64,000 nt of DNA from Pseudomonas anguilliseptica (GTDB lineage Bacteria > Pseudomonadota > Gammaproteobacteria > Pseudomonadales > Pseudomonadaceae): the NCBI RefSeq assembly GCF_900105355.1, contig NZ_FNSC01000001.1:1984001-2048000 (forward strand), read 5' to 3'. A program made the translations under genes and the position numbers. Below the pieces are notes generated by a model that worked only from the letters and a program-made list of their open reading frames with translations, was not told the origin of the DNA and did no database searches. Positions 50,780 through 58,745 of the stretch are shown here, piece after piece (the stretch's first letter is position 1; every line of letters starts with the position of its first letter).

Positions 50780-52281
50780 GGGTTCAAACGCACTTTGGAA
50801 AAGTCCTGGCGACCGAACGGGCTGACCTGATAACCCTCGACCTGCTTGCGCGTCAGCGCATAGGCGGTCGGGTGGGCCAGTGGCAGCCACAGCGCCTGCT
50901 GCTGAATGATCTGCTGCGCTTCCTTATATATCCGGCTGCGCTGCGCCTGGTCGCTGGTGCGTTTGCCGTCGGCGATCAGCTTGTCCAGTTGCGGGTTGCA
51001 ATAACGGGCGAAGTTCAGCCCGGACTCAAGCGAGGCGCAGGCAAATTGCGGGGTGAGGAAGTTGTCCGGGTCACCGTTGTCGCCGGCCCAGCCCATGAAT
51101 AGCAGGTCATGTTCGCCGGCCTTGGCGCGGCGAATCAGCTCGCCCCATTCGATCACGCGAATTTCCGCCTTGATGCCGACTTTGCCCAAGTCAGCCTGCA
51201 GCAGTTGTGCGCCCAGGTTCGGGTTAGGGTTGAGCACGCTACCGGTGGGGCGGGTCCAGATGGTGGTGCTGAAACCATCGGCCAGACCGGCCTGCTTGAG
51301 CAGGTCGCGGGCTTTTTGCGGGTCATGTGGGTAGCCAGCTAACTCGCTGGCGTAACTCCAGGTATTGGGCGGGTAGGGGCCGTTGGCCGCTTCGGCGCTG
51401 TTCTCGAATACCGCCTTGAGGTAGCTGGATTTGTCGAAGGCCAGGTTGATTGCCTGGCGCACGGTGGGTTGGTCCAGTGGCGGGTGCTGGCTGTTAATGC
51501 CGACGAAGGCGGTCATAAAGGCGGCGGTATGTGCACTCTTTAGCGTGTTGTCGCCGCTGATGGCCTGCACATCCTGTGGTTTTGGTGACAGGGCGATATG
51601 GCACTCGCCACGGCGCAGCTTCTGCAAGCGCACGTTGGCGTCTTTCTGAAAACGCTTGAAGACGAACGGACCGCTGCCAATCGGCTGGCTGTTGAGCGCT
51701 TGCGGGGCGCCGGCCTTCAGCAGTTGCGCGACATATTCGGCGGAATAAATCGAGGCGAAGCCCATGCTCAGGGTGGCGAGAAAAGTGGCGTCCGGGCTGT
51801 TGAGGGTGAAACGCAGGCTGTGTTCGCCGGTCTTGTCGATGCTTTTGATCAGGCTTGGCAGCTGCATCGACTGCGCGTGGGGATAGCCGCTGGGCGCAAC
51901 CTTGTGCCACGGATGGGTCGGGTCGAGCATGCGCTGAAAGCTGAACAGCACGTCATCGGCATTCAGCGGGCGGCTGGGAGTGAAATAGTCGGTTTGATGA
52001 AACTGCACGTCCGGACGCAGGGTGAAGCTGTAGCTCAGGCCATCCGCGCTGACCTCCCAGGCCAGCGCCAGGCTCGGCTGCAACGTGCCGCTGACAGCAT
52101 CGAAATCCACCAGGCGGTTCATCAATACGTCAGCCGAGGCGTTGGTGGTGGTCAGCGAGTTGTACTGCACCACGTCGAAACCATCCGGGCTGGCTTCTGT
52201 ACAGACGCTAAGTGTGTTGGCCTGGGCCAGGGCGGGAGCCAGTAGCGGGGCGAGCAGCAGCGGCAGGTTGGCAAGGCGCAT
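50776..52281 (-). CDS. Peptide-type ABC transporter substrate-binding protein with internal deletion
   Basis: A periplasmic SBP_bac_5 (DppA-like) protein of 501 residues with signal [21 protein letters not shown]. Most of the fold is clear: [76 protein letters not shown]. At Q212-K213-D214 the chain passes straight to [17 protein letters not shown]; homologs such as E. coli DppA have about 28 more residues here (the YKAFDGYW..PQIDTLVFSITPD region). The loss is in frame. No permease or ATPase gene is adjacent, so this is an orphan binding protein, and ligand binding may be compromised. Confidence 0.9.
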   Translation of the reverse strand: MRLANLPLLLAPLLAPALAQANTLSVCTEASPDGFDVVQYNSLTTTNASADVLMNRLVDFDAVSGTLQPSLALAWEVSADGLSYSFTLRPDVQFHQTDYFTPSRPLNADDVLFSFQRMLDPTHPWHKVAPSGYPHAQSMQLPSLIKSIDKTGEHSLRFTLNSPDATFLATLSMGFASIYSAEYVAQLLKAGAPQALNSQPIGSGPFVFKRFQKDANVRLQKLRRGECHIALSPKPQDVQAISGDNTLKSAHTAAFMTAFVGINSQHPPLDQPTVRQAINLAFDKSSYLKAVFENSAEAANGPYPPNTWSYASELAGYPHDPQKARDLLKQAGLADGFSTTIWTRPTGSVLNPNPNLGAQLLQADLGKVGIKAEIRVIEWGELIRRAKAGEHDLLFMGWAGDNGDPDNFLTPQFACASLESGLNFARYCNPQLDKLIADGKRTSDQAQRSRIYKEAQQIIQQQALWLPLAHPTAYALTRKQVEGYQVSPFGRQDFSKVRLNP

Positions 52282-52626
52282 GGCAAACTCCTGACAAGGG
52301 GGGCGTGCGGGCGAGGGTCTTACCCTAGGCCATTATCCGGCGGGGGGCAATCAGGTCTTGGCGACGAGCGGTCGATCTGCGCTGTTACCGCCACCGGCTG
52401 GCCTGGGCGCCGGAATTGTGAGTTGGTCTTTGCCGGGTAAAGTACGGTTAACCTTGTTGCGCTGGGGGCTTTCTGGTATAAAGCAGCGCTCTTTTGTAGG
52501 GGCCCGGTTCTTGCGCTTTCAGGTACGGCCGGTAAGACCCTCGAGATACGCGGCGCTAAGCGCCAAGATTGAATATTAGCGGCCAACCCATGCCGGGTTG
52601 GGCATGTGGTTTTAGAGGGCTGAGGC
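52282..52626 (+). promoter_or_regulatory. rpmB upstream region with promoter and leader hairpins
   Basis: 345 bp without a gene. A promoter is visible as TTGTTG (52454-52459), a 17-bp spacer and TATAAA (52477-52482), giving a leader of about 135 nt. Two perfect hairpins lie in the leader: GGCGCTAAGCGCC (52552-52564) and CCAACCC/GGGTTGG (52583-52601), the latter just before the rpmB ribosome site (GAGG). They could be an autoregulatory ribosomal-protein leader; the promoter is seen, the control is inferred. Confidence 0.6.
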
Positions 52627-52863
52627 ATGTCGAGAGTCTGTCAAGTTACCGGTAAGGGTCCGGTAACCGGGAATAACATTTCCCACGCAAACAACAAAAC
52701 CCGTCGTCGTTTCCTGCCGAACCTGCAGCATCACCGCTTCTGGGTCGAGTCTGAGAACCGTTTCGTGCGTCTGCGCGTTTCTGCCAAAGGCATGCGTTGC
52801 ATCGACAAGCGTGGTATTGACGTCGTTCTGTCCGAGCTGCGTGCTCGCGGCGAAAAGGTTTAA
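52627..52863 (+). CDS. rpmB: 50S ribosomal protein L28
   Basis: 78-residue ribosomal protein starting [22 protein letters not shown], with the basic core [11 protein letters not shown]. Co-transcribed with rpmG 10 bp downstream; the pair ends in a strong terminator. Single CVCQVTGK-type cysteine only, so this is the zinc-independent form common in Gammaproteobacteria. Confidence 0.98.
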   Translation: MSRVCQVTGKGPVTGNNISHANNKTRRRFLPNLQHHRFWVESENRFVRLRVSAKGMRCIDKRGIDVVLSELRARGEKV

Positions 52864-52873
52864 GGGGAAAGTC

Positions 52874-53029
52874 ATGCGTGAATTGATTCGTTTGATCTCG
52901 AGTGCCGGTACTGGTCACTTCTACACTACCGACAAAAACAAGCGCACCACTCCGGACAAAATCGAAATCAAAAAATTCGATCCGGTTGTGCGTAAGCACG
53001 TGATCTACAAGGAAGGCAAGATCAAGTAA
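52874..53029 (+). CDS. rpmG: 50S ribosomal protein L33
   Basis: 51-residue ribosomal protein ([36 protein letters not shown]... only the family start is cited). No CxxC pairs, so it is the zinc-free C- type. AAGGGGA lies upstream of the ATG at 52874. Second gene of the rpmBG operon. Confidence 0.97.
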   Translation: MRELIRLISSAGTGHFYTTDKNKRTTPDKIEIKKFDPVVRKHVIYKEGKIK

Positions 53030-53048
53030 TTGATCTGGCTCCTTGCCG

Positions 53049-53077
53049 AAAAAGCCCGCCTATATGGCGGGCTTTTT
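53049..53077 (+). terminator. Intrinsic terminator after rpmG
   Basis: A perfect 12-bp stem AAAAAGCCCGCC / GGCGGGCTTTTT with a TATAT loop; the arms supply A- and T-runs, so it can work on both strands. Confidence 0.95.
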
Positions 53078-53153
53078 CTTGCCCGGCATTCAGCCCTGTC
53101 AGCTCGGATGGCAGAGATGGATGCGTTACATGGCCATGGTCGGAAGCCCAGGC

Positions 53154-53178
53154 AATAAAAAGCCCGCGCAAGGCGGGC
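53154..53178 (-). terminator. Intrinsic terminator for the cupin gene
   Basis: Read on the minus strand, GCCCGC pairs with GCGGGC around CTTGC and is followed by TTTTTATT, 24 bp after the cupin stop. Confidence 0.8.
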
Positions 53179-53201
53179 GAAGGGTGACGCATGAATAGTG
53201 A

Positions 53202-53567
53202 TCAGTTGCTGGCTTGCTCAAAGATCACGTAGACCTTGCGGCAGGGCTCCAGCACTTCCCAGGTGCCGGAGAAGCCGGCCGGGATCACGAAACGGTCGCC
53301 GGCGCGCAGGGTCTTGGCGTTGCCATCCTTGTCGCGCAGTACCGAGACGCCTTGCAGAATCTCGCAGTACTCGTGTTCGGTGTAGTTGATGGTCCAGTGG
53401 CCGATGTCACCTTCCCAGATTCCCGCATTGAACTGCCCGCACGGGCTGCCGTAATGGTTGCGCACACTTTGCGCGGGGTCGCCCTTGAGGACTTTTTCCG
53501 CCGCTGGGCGATAGTGTTCCGGGGCGGTGGTGGCAGTGGCGAAGTCGACAATCTGTTCGATGTTCAT
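53202..53567 (-). CDS. Cupin-domain protein (DUF861/EutQ-like)
   Basis: A 121-residue small beta-barrel protein. The cupin motifs are visible as GHWTINYTEHEYCEILQGVSVL and GDRFVIPAGFSGTWEVLEPCRKVYVIF; the usual metal-binding His/Glu residues are partly replaced, so metal binding is uncertain. It is divergent from the kauB-like dehydrogenase and could belong to the polyamine or aldehyde catabolic group by position, but no direct role is shown. The ATG at 53567 is the first that leaves a normal length. Confidence 0.82.
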   Translation of the reverse strand: MNIEQIVDFATATTAPEHYRPAAEKVLKGDPAQSVRNHYGSPCGQFNAGIWEGDIGHWTINYTEHEYCEILQGVSVLRDKDGNAKTLRAGDRFVIPAGFSGTWEVLEPCRKVYVIFEQASN

Positions 53568-53828
53568 AAGCGGGTCCGGTTGGGGATGTGCGCCTGTTCT
53601 GGCCAGGCTTGTTGTCGGTTGGGGTGGAAGTTTTCGCAGTCTATGTTTAATAAAGCACACATAACAAGGCGGCTTTGCCAGTTTTTGTAAAAAATATTGG
53701 AAGTGTGCAGGCCTCTGGTTTAGTGTTGCCGGCAGGATTGGGTAAGCATGTTCTTGCAGCCCATGCAGAATAATTGACAGCGCGTGCGGCAGACCTGCGG
53801 CGCTTTACTAGCGATAGAGGATGTAGCA

Positions 53829-55322
53829 ATGACTAGCCTGACTCGTGCCGACTGGGAGCAGCGCGCCAACAACCTGAAGATCGAGGGCCGCGCCTTCGTG
53901 CATGGCGAGTACCGCGCCGCCGTCTCCGGGGCCGCCTTCGAGTGCATCAGCCCGGTCGACGGACGCCTGCTCGGCCTGGTGGCCAGCTGTGACCTGGCCG
54001 ATGCCGAGCTGGCCGTCGCAGATGCTCGCGTCACCTTCGAGTCTGGCGTCTGGTCGCGCATGGCGCCGGCCCAGCGCAAGCGCATCATGATCCGTTTTGC
54101 CGATCTGATGGATCAGCACGCTGAAGAGCTGGCGCTGCTGGAAACCCTCGACATGGGCAAGCCGATCAGCGATGCCCTGGGTGTCGATGTGCCGGGTGCC
54201 TCGCGGGCGATTCGCTGGAGTGGCGAAGCGGTCGACAAGATTTACGACGAAGTGGCGGCTACTCCACATGATGAACTGGGTCTGGTGACCCGTGAGCCGG
54301 TCGGCGTAGTGGCGGCCATCGTGCCGTGGAACTTCCCGATGATCATGACTGCCTGGAAGCTTGGCCCGGCCCTTGCCACCGGCAACTCGGTGATCGTCAA
54401 ACCATCCGAAAAATCCCCGCTGACCGCTCTGCGCATGGCTCAGCTGGCGCTGGATGCTGGCATCCCGGCGGGCGTGCTCAACGTGCTGCCTGGTTACGGC
54501 CATACCGTCGGCAAGGCGCTGGCGCTGCATATGGATGTCGACACCCTGGTGTTCACCGGCTCGACCAAGATCGCCAAGCAACTGATGATCTACGCTGGCG
54601 AATCGAACATGAAGCGCGTCTGGCTGGAAGCCGGCGGCAAGAGTGCCAACATCGTCTTTGCCGATGCGCCGGATCTCAAGGCGGCGGCGGAAGCCGCTGC
54701 TGCGGCGATCTGCTTCAACCAGGGCGAGATGTGCACCGCAGGCTCGCGCTTGCTGGTGGAGCGCTCGATCAAGGACACCTTCATGCCAATGGTGCTGGAA
54801 GCCATGCAGGACTGGAAGGCTGGCCATGCTCTGGACCCGGACACCAAGGTCGGCGCCCTGGTCGATGCCGGCCACCTGAATGCGGTACTCGGCTATATCG
54901 ACGCCGGCCACAAGGACCAGGCCAAGCTGCTCTGCGGTGGCAAGCGCACCCTGGAAGAGACCGGCGGCGTCTACGTCGAGCCGACCATCTTCGATGACGC
55001 ACACAACGCCATGCGCATCGCCCAGGAAGAAATCTTTGGCCCGGTGCTGACGGTGATCCCGTTCGACAGCACCGAAGAGGCGATTCAGATTGCTAACGAC
55101 AGCATCTACGGTCTGGCAGCCGCCATCTGGACCAGCAATCTGTCCAAGGCGCACCTGGCTGCCAAGGCCCTGCGCGTCGGCAGCATGTGGGTCAACCAGT
55201 ATGACGGCGGCGATATGACCGCTCCGTTCGGTGGCTTCAAGCAGTCGGGCAACGGCCGCGACAAGTCGCTGCATGCCTTCGATAAGTACACCGAGATCAA
55301 GGCGACCTGGATCAAGCTGTAA
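53829..55322 (+). CDS. kauB: Aldehyde dehydrogenase, KauB/PuuC type
   Basis: A 497-residue NAD(P)-dependent aldehyde dehydrogenase. The catalytic nucleophile C302 (NQGEMCTAGSR) and general base E267 (LEAGGKSANIV) are in place, and PWNFPMIMTAWKLGPALATGN marks the coenzyme fold. Length and N-terminus (MTSLTRADWEQRANNL) are close to Pseudomonas KauB, which oxidises 4-guanidinobutyraldehyde and gamma-glutamyl-aminobutyraldehyde in arginine and polyamine use. ATG at 53829 has GAGG upstream. No aminotransferase is adjacent here, but a PauB-like oxidase is 3.4 kb away. Symbol is by best resemblance. Confidence 0.85.
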   Translation: MTSLTRADWEQRANNLKIEGRAFVHGEYRAAVSGAAFECISPVDGRLLGLVASCDLADAELAVADARVTFESGVWSRMAPAQRKRIMIRFADLMDQHAEELALLETLDMGKPISDALGVDVPGASRAIRWSGEAVDKIYDEVAATPHDELGLVTREPVGVVAAIVPWNFPMIMTAWKLGPALATGNSVIVKPSEKSPLTALRMAQLALDAGIPAGVLNVLPGYGHTVGKALALHMDVDTLVFTGSTKIAKQLMIYAGESNMKRVWLEAGGKSANIVFADAPDLKAAAEAAAAAICFNQGEMCTAGSRLLVERSIKDTFMPMVLEAMQDWKAGHALDPDTKVGALVDAGHLNAVLGYIDAGHKDQAKLLCGGKRTLEETGGVYVEPTIFDDAHNAMRIAQEEIFGPVLTVIPFDSTEEAIQIANDSIYGLAAAIWTSNLSKAHLAAKALRVGSMWVNQYDGGDMTAPFGGFKQSGNGRDKSLHAFDKYTEIKATWIKL

Positions 55323-55324
55323 CG

Positions 55325-55448
55325 CTACCGGGGCGACCTCCGGGCCGTCGGCCATGCTGCGTTGCGTCCTCGCTTTTAATGCTCACGTACTGCAGTACGC
55401 TGCGCTTAAAAGCTCCGGGGCGCCTTGCCTGGCCTTAGTCCCGTAGCT
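55325..55448. repeat. Stop-abutting inverted repeat, divergent copy 4
   Basis: Begins 3 bases after the kauB-like stop. Outer GCTACCGGG-like arm pairs with CCCGTAGC at the other end; the core reads GCTTTTAATGCTCACGTAC and GTACGCTGCGCTTAAAAGC, a perfect palindrome around TGCA. It shares the ATGCTCA..TAC / GTA..CTnCGCTT signature with the other copies but lacks the AAAACAGGC stem, so it is a diverged subtype. Confidence 0.6.
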
Positions 55449-55563
55449 CTTGATTGACTGGTTTGGCGCAACTAAATCCATTTGCGGCCGGGTTCCCCAT
55501 GGAGCCCGGCCGTTTTGCATCTGTGCTGCGGGTGCCGAACGAGCCAGGGAATGGAGTGAAAAA

Positions 55564-56712
55564 ATGAATTGGATGACCTATTTCGCCGTCAGTGCGGCGG
55601 TGGTGATCGTCGGGTTGGCGCTGGGCGTGACGCTGCCGCTGGTGTCGTTTCGCCTTGAGTCCTGGGGTTACGGCCCCTTTGCCATCGGTGTGATGGCCGG
55701 TATGCCGGCGATTGGTGTGCTGGTCGGGGCGCGCCTAACGGGGCGCCTGGCGGGCTGGTTTGGCACGCCGCAGACGCTGCGCCTGTGCTTGCTGGCTAGC
55801 GCCGCGTCGGTTGCACTGCTGAGTGTGATGCCGAATTATCCGCTGTGGCTGTTGCTGCGCTTGCTGATTGGTATCTCCTTGACCGTAGTGTTTGTGCTCG
55901 GCGAAAGCTGGATCAACCAGCTGGTCGAGGACCGCCTGCGCGGCCGTCTGGTGGCGCTGTATGGCACCGGCTTTGCGCTCAGCCAGCTGTGCGGACCGCT
56001 GCTGCTGACCCTGCTGGGTACGGAAAGTGACCGCGGCTTCTGGTTCTCTGCCACGCTGCTGGTGGGCGGTAGCCTGCTGCTGTTGGGGCGCGATGGCGCG
56101 CCCAAGGTCGATGCGCAGAGTGCGTCCGGGCGCGGCATTCTGGCGTTTTGCCGCTCTTCACCGGCGATTGCCTGGGCCGTGGTGCTGTTTGCCGGGTTCG
56201 AAGCCATGGTGCTGACCTTGCTGCCGGTGTATCTGGTGCGCGAAGGTTTTGCCCAGCAGCTGGCGTTGATCATGGTCAGTGCGGTGGTGGTCGGCGATGC
56301 GGCGCTGCAGTTGCCGATTGGCTGGATGGCCGACCGGGTGCCCCGGCAGACGCTGTTCCGCTGCTGCGGGGTGGTATTGCTGCTGTCGAGCCTGAGCATT
56401 CCCGCGTTGCTGCACACGCCGCTGATCTGGGCGGTGCTGGTGTTGTTCGGCGCCAGCGCAGGCGGCCTGTACACCCTGTCGCTGATTTTGGTGGGGCAGC
56501 GCTACCGCGACGATGCGCTGGTGCGCGCCAACTCGCATATCGCCCTGCTCTGGGGCGCGGGCTGCCTGCTCGGGCCGCTGTCGACCGGCGCCGCCAGCCA
56601 GTGGGTCAGCGGCCATGCGCTGCCGATCCTGATGGCGATTGGCGCGGCGCTGTTTGTCTGGCTGGCGTTTCAGCGCGGTGCATTTAGCGAGGTGGCGGCC
56701 ATCAAGGCGTGA
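55564..56712 (+). CDS. MFS transporter
   Basis: A 382-residue major-facilitator protein with about twelve hydrophobic helices (TYFAVSAAVVIVGLALGVTLPL first). The family loop between helices two and three is GARLTGRLAGWFG. GGAG lies upstream of ATG 55564; the longer in-frame start at 55450 is implausible. By position with the aldehyde dehydrogenase and MocR regulator it may export or import an amine or amino-acid-like compound, but no substrate can be read. Its 3' end overlaps the convergent MocR gene by 11 bp. Confidence 0.87.
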   Translation: MNWMTYFAVSAAVVIVGLALGVTLPLVSFRLESWGYGPFAIGVMAGMPAIGVLVGARLTGRLAGWFGTPQTLRLCLLASAASVALLSVMPNYPLWLLLRLLIGISLTVVFVLGESWINQLVEDRLRGRLVALYGTGFALSQLCGPLLLTLLGTESDRGFWFSATLLVGGSLLLLGRDGAPKVDAQSASGRGILAFCRSSPAIAWAVVLFAGFEAMVLTLLPVYLVREGFAQQLALIMVSAVVVGDAALQLPIGWMADRVPRQTLFRCCGVVLLLSSLSIPALLHTPLIWAVLVLFGASAGGLYTLSLILVGQRYRDDALVRANSHIALLWGAGCLLGPLSTGAASQWVSGHALPILMAIGAALFVWLAFQRGAFSEVAAIKA

Positions 56713-58159
56713 CCGCACCCTCTGCGCTGTTGTGTACGAGCTGTTGCTCGGCGAGCAGCGCAGCCACGCATTCGCCGACCTGGCAAATCGCCTGTTCAAG
56801 CGCTGGGGAGGGTTGGCTGGCGTAGTTGATGCGCAGGCAATTGCGGTATTTGCCGGCGGCGGAAAAGATGCTGCCGGGCGCGATCTGGATGTTGTGTGGC
56901 TGCAGCACGCGGTTCAGGCGCTGGCTGTCAAAGCCCTGTGGCAGCTCCAGCCACAGCATAAAGCCGCCCTGGGGCCGGCTGACGCGTGTTCCAGCGGGGA
57001 AGTAGCGGCTGACCCAGTCGATCATGCAATCGCGGTTGCGCGCGTACTGGCTGCGCATACGCCGCAGGTGCGGTTCGTAATGCCCGCTGGCGATAAATTC
57101 GGCCAGGGCCAGTTGTGGCAGCTGTGCGGCCATGCCGGTGCTCATGTATTTGAGGTGCAGCACCTGTTGCAGGTAGCGGCCCGGGGCAATCCAGCCGGCC
57201 CGCAGGCCAGGTGCCAGGGTCTTGGAAAACGAGCTGCAGAACAGCACGCGACCGTCCTCGTCGAATGATTTGATGCTGCGCGGGCGTGGGTAGCTGTAGG
57301 CCAGTTCGCCGTAGACATCATCCTCGATAATCGCCACGTCATAGCGCTGCGCCAGGGCCAGCAGGGCGCGCTTGTTGGCTTCCGGCATGATGTAGCCGAG
57401 CGGGTTGTTGCAGTTGGGGGTGAGCTGAATGGCCTTGATCGGCCATTGTTCCAGCGCGAGCTCCAGCGCCTCCAGGCTGATGCCGGTGAGCGGGTCGGTG
57501 GGCAGCTCCAGGGCCTTCATGCCGTAGCCCTTGAGTGCCTGCATCACGCCATGAAAGCTCGGTGAATCCACGGCCACGATGTCGCCAGGCTCGCACACGG
57601 CGCGAATCGCTACGGACAGGGCCTCGTGGCAGCCGGTGGTGGTGACGATTTCTTCAATGGCAATCTGGCAGCCAGAATCGAGCATCAGGCGTGACAGTTG
57701 TGCGCGCAGGCCTGGGTCACCATACAGGCTGCCATAGCTCAGCTCCTTGACCGCCTGGCGGCGGCTCATGCGTGACAGGGTGCGCAGCAGCGGTTTCAGG
57801 GCTGGGCTGCTGATATCCGGCATGCCGCGCCCCAGTTGCAGCACATCACCGCCTGGCGGTCGGCTGATCAGTTCGAGCACCTGGTCCCACTGGGAAATAT
57901 CCACCGGCCGCTGGGCGGCGCGGCTGACCATCGGCAGCGCCGGCTGCTGGCGCGCCTGGGGCACAAAGTAGCCGGACTTGGGCTTGGGTGTGGCCAGGCC
58001 CTGATCCTCCAGGTGGCGATAGGCCTGTTGCACGGTGCTCAGGCTGACGCCATGTTCCAGGCTGAGGGCGCGCACAGAGGGCAGGCGATCACCGGGGCGA
58101 TACAGGCCCTGTTCAATACGGGCGCCGAGCAACTCGGCCAGGTTGACGTAGAGCGTCAT
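56702..58159 (-). CDS. MocR/GntR-family regulator with aminotransferase-like domain
   Basis: A 485-residue PLP-dependent transcription factor. The N-terminal GntR winged helix (about 1-75; LGARIEQGLYRPGDRLPSVRALSLEHGVS) is joined to a fold-type I aminotransferase-like domain. PLP-binding lysine K313 is conserved in SSFSKTLAPGLRAGW, with the NCNNPLGYI and GDIVAVDSPSFHG motifs, so the cofactor probably binds. ATG at 58159 starts the wHTH region; the track-length extension upstream runs through the operator-like repeats and is rejected. Divergent from a DUF1127 gene, a pairing common in pseudomonads. Confidence 0.9.
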   Translation of the reverse strand: MTLYVNLAELLGARIEQGLYRPGDRLPSVRALSLEHGVSLSTVQQAYRHLEDQGLATPKPKSGYFVPQARQQPALPMVSRAAQRPVDISQWDQVLELISRPPGGDVLQLGRGMPDISSPALKPLLRTLSRMSRRQAVKELSYGSLYGDPGLRAQLSRLMLDSGCQIAIEEIVTTTGCHEALSVAIRAVCEPGDIVAVDSPSFHGVMQALKGYGMKALELPTDPLTGISLEALELALEQWPIKAIQLTPNCNNPLGYIMPEANKRALLALAQRYDVAIIEDDVYGELAYSYPRPRSIKSFDEDGRVLFCSSFSKTLAPGLRAGWIAPGRYLQQVLHLKYMSTGMAAQLPQLALAEFIASGHYEPHLRRMRSQYARNRDCMIDWVSRYFPAGTRVSRPQGGFMLWLELPQGFDSQRLNRVLQPHNIQIAPGSIFSAAGKYRNCLRINYASQPSPALEQAICQVGECVAALLAEQQLVHNSAEGAVTP

Positions 58160-58197
58160 AACAGTTGCCTCGTAATTTCTCTGTGTGCCGCACCAAG

Positions 58198-58285
58198 CCA
58201 GTACAGATAGGCGATAAATCCACCATTCAGAGCCTGGTTTCGGAAATCTGTATGGATTTAAAAATATATTTTTGAATCTGTCATG
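58198..58285. promoter_or_regulatory. Candidate MocR operator: three ATCTGT-type motifs
   Basis: Between the divergent MocR and DUF1127 genes, ATCTGTACTGG occurs on the minus strand at 58198-58208, ATCTGTATGG on the plus strand at 58246-58255 and ATCTGTCATG at 58276-58285. The two plus-strand copies are 30 bp apart, about three helical turns. An AT palindrome (AAAAATATATTTTT) lies between. The repetition is seen; binding by the neighbouring regulator is inference. Confidence 0.55.
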
Positions 58286-58337
58286 CTTTTCCTGCGTCAC
58301 TCATCATGCTCTCCAGGCTTACGGGCAGGAGAAGGTG

Positions 58338-58583
58338 ATGAACGGATTGAGTGATGTCAGGCTGACAATGAAATCAGGCGAACTGCAGCAGGAGTCCGTG
58401 GGGAGGCATCTGTATGCTCAAACGGATAAAGCGAAGCCAACTGTAGGCCGCTGGAGCGCATTCTGGCTGCGCCTGACCACTCGTCGGGCGCTATTGAGGC
58501 TGACTGATGAGCAGCTCAAAGATATCGGCTTGAGCCGCGCGCAGGCCCAGCGCGAGGCGCAGCTGCCGTTCTGGAAGCTGTGA
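58338..58583 (+). CDS. DUF1127 small protein
   Basis: An 81-residue basic protein with a C-terminal DUF1127 (YjiS-like) motif, LLRLTDEQLKDIGLSRAQAQREAQ, preceded by a Trp- and Arg-rich helix (VGRWSAFWLRLTTRRA). DUF1127 proteins are reported to affect phosphate or carbon metabolism and RNA binding in other bacteria, but no function is fixed here. The ATG at 58338 has AGGAGAAGG directly upstream. Its divergence from the MocR gene suggests it is the regulator's target. Confidence 0.82.
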   Translation: MNGLSDVRLTMKSGELQQESVGRHLYAQTDKAKPTVGRWSAFWLRLTTRRALLRLTDEQLKDIGLSRAQAQREAQLPFWKL

Positions 58584-58604
58584 GGGGGGATGCGCAAAAC
58601 GCTC

Positions 58605-58745
58605 AGAATCTGCTTAGGATCCTGCGAGCTAGAGTCCTGCAAGGCAAAACAGGCGAGGAAGCTGAGTGTACGAGCCGTACATGAGCATTCCGAGCCTGTT
58701 TTTAACGCAGTAGGGCCGACGCGCAGCAGATCATAAGCAGATTCT
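58605..58745. repeat. Stop-abutting inverted repeat, copy 5 (reverse orientation)
   Basis: Arms AGAATCTGCTTA (58605-58616) and TAAGCAGATTCT (58734-58745) are perfect inverted copies. Read on the minus strand it carries the same GCGTTAAAAACAGGC..ATGCTCATGTAC..GCCTGTTTTGCC core as copies 1-3. It ends on the first base of the pauB stop codon (58745-58747, minus strand). Confidence 0.85.

Noticed and set aside
53774-53779. TTGACA upstream of the kauB-like gene
   Set aside because: It is a perfect -35 hexamer, but no acceptable -10 is found at 16-19 bp, so no promoter is called.
56702-58300. 532-residue MocR start at 58300
   Set aside because: The N-terminal extension has no wHTH similarity and runs over the likely operator; the ATG at 58159 begins the regulatory domain.
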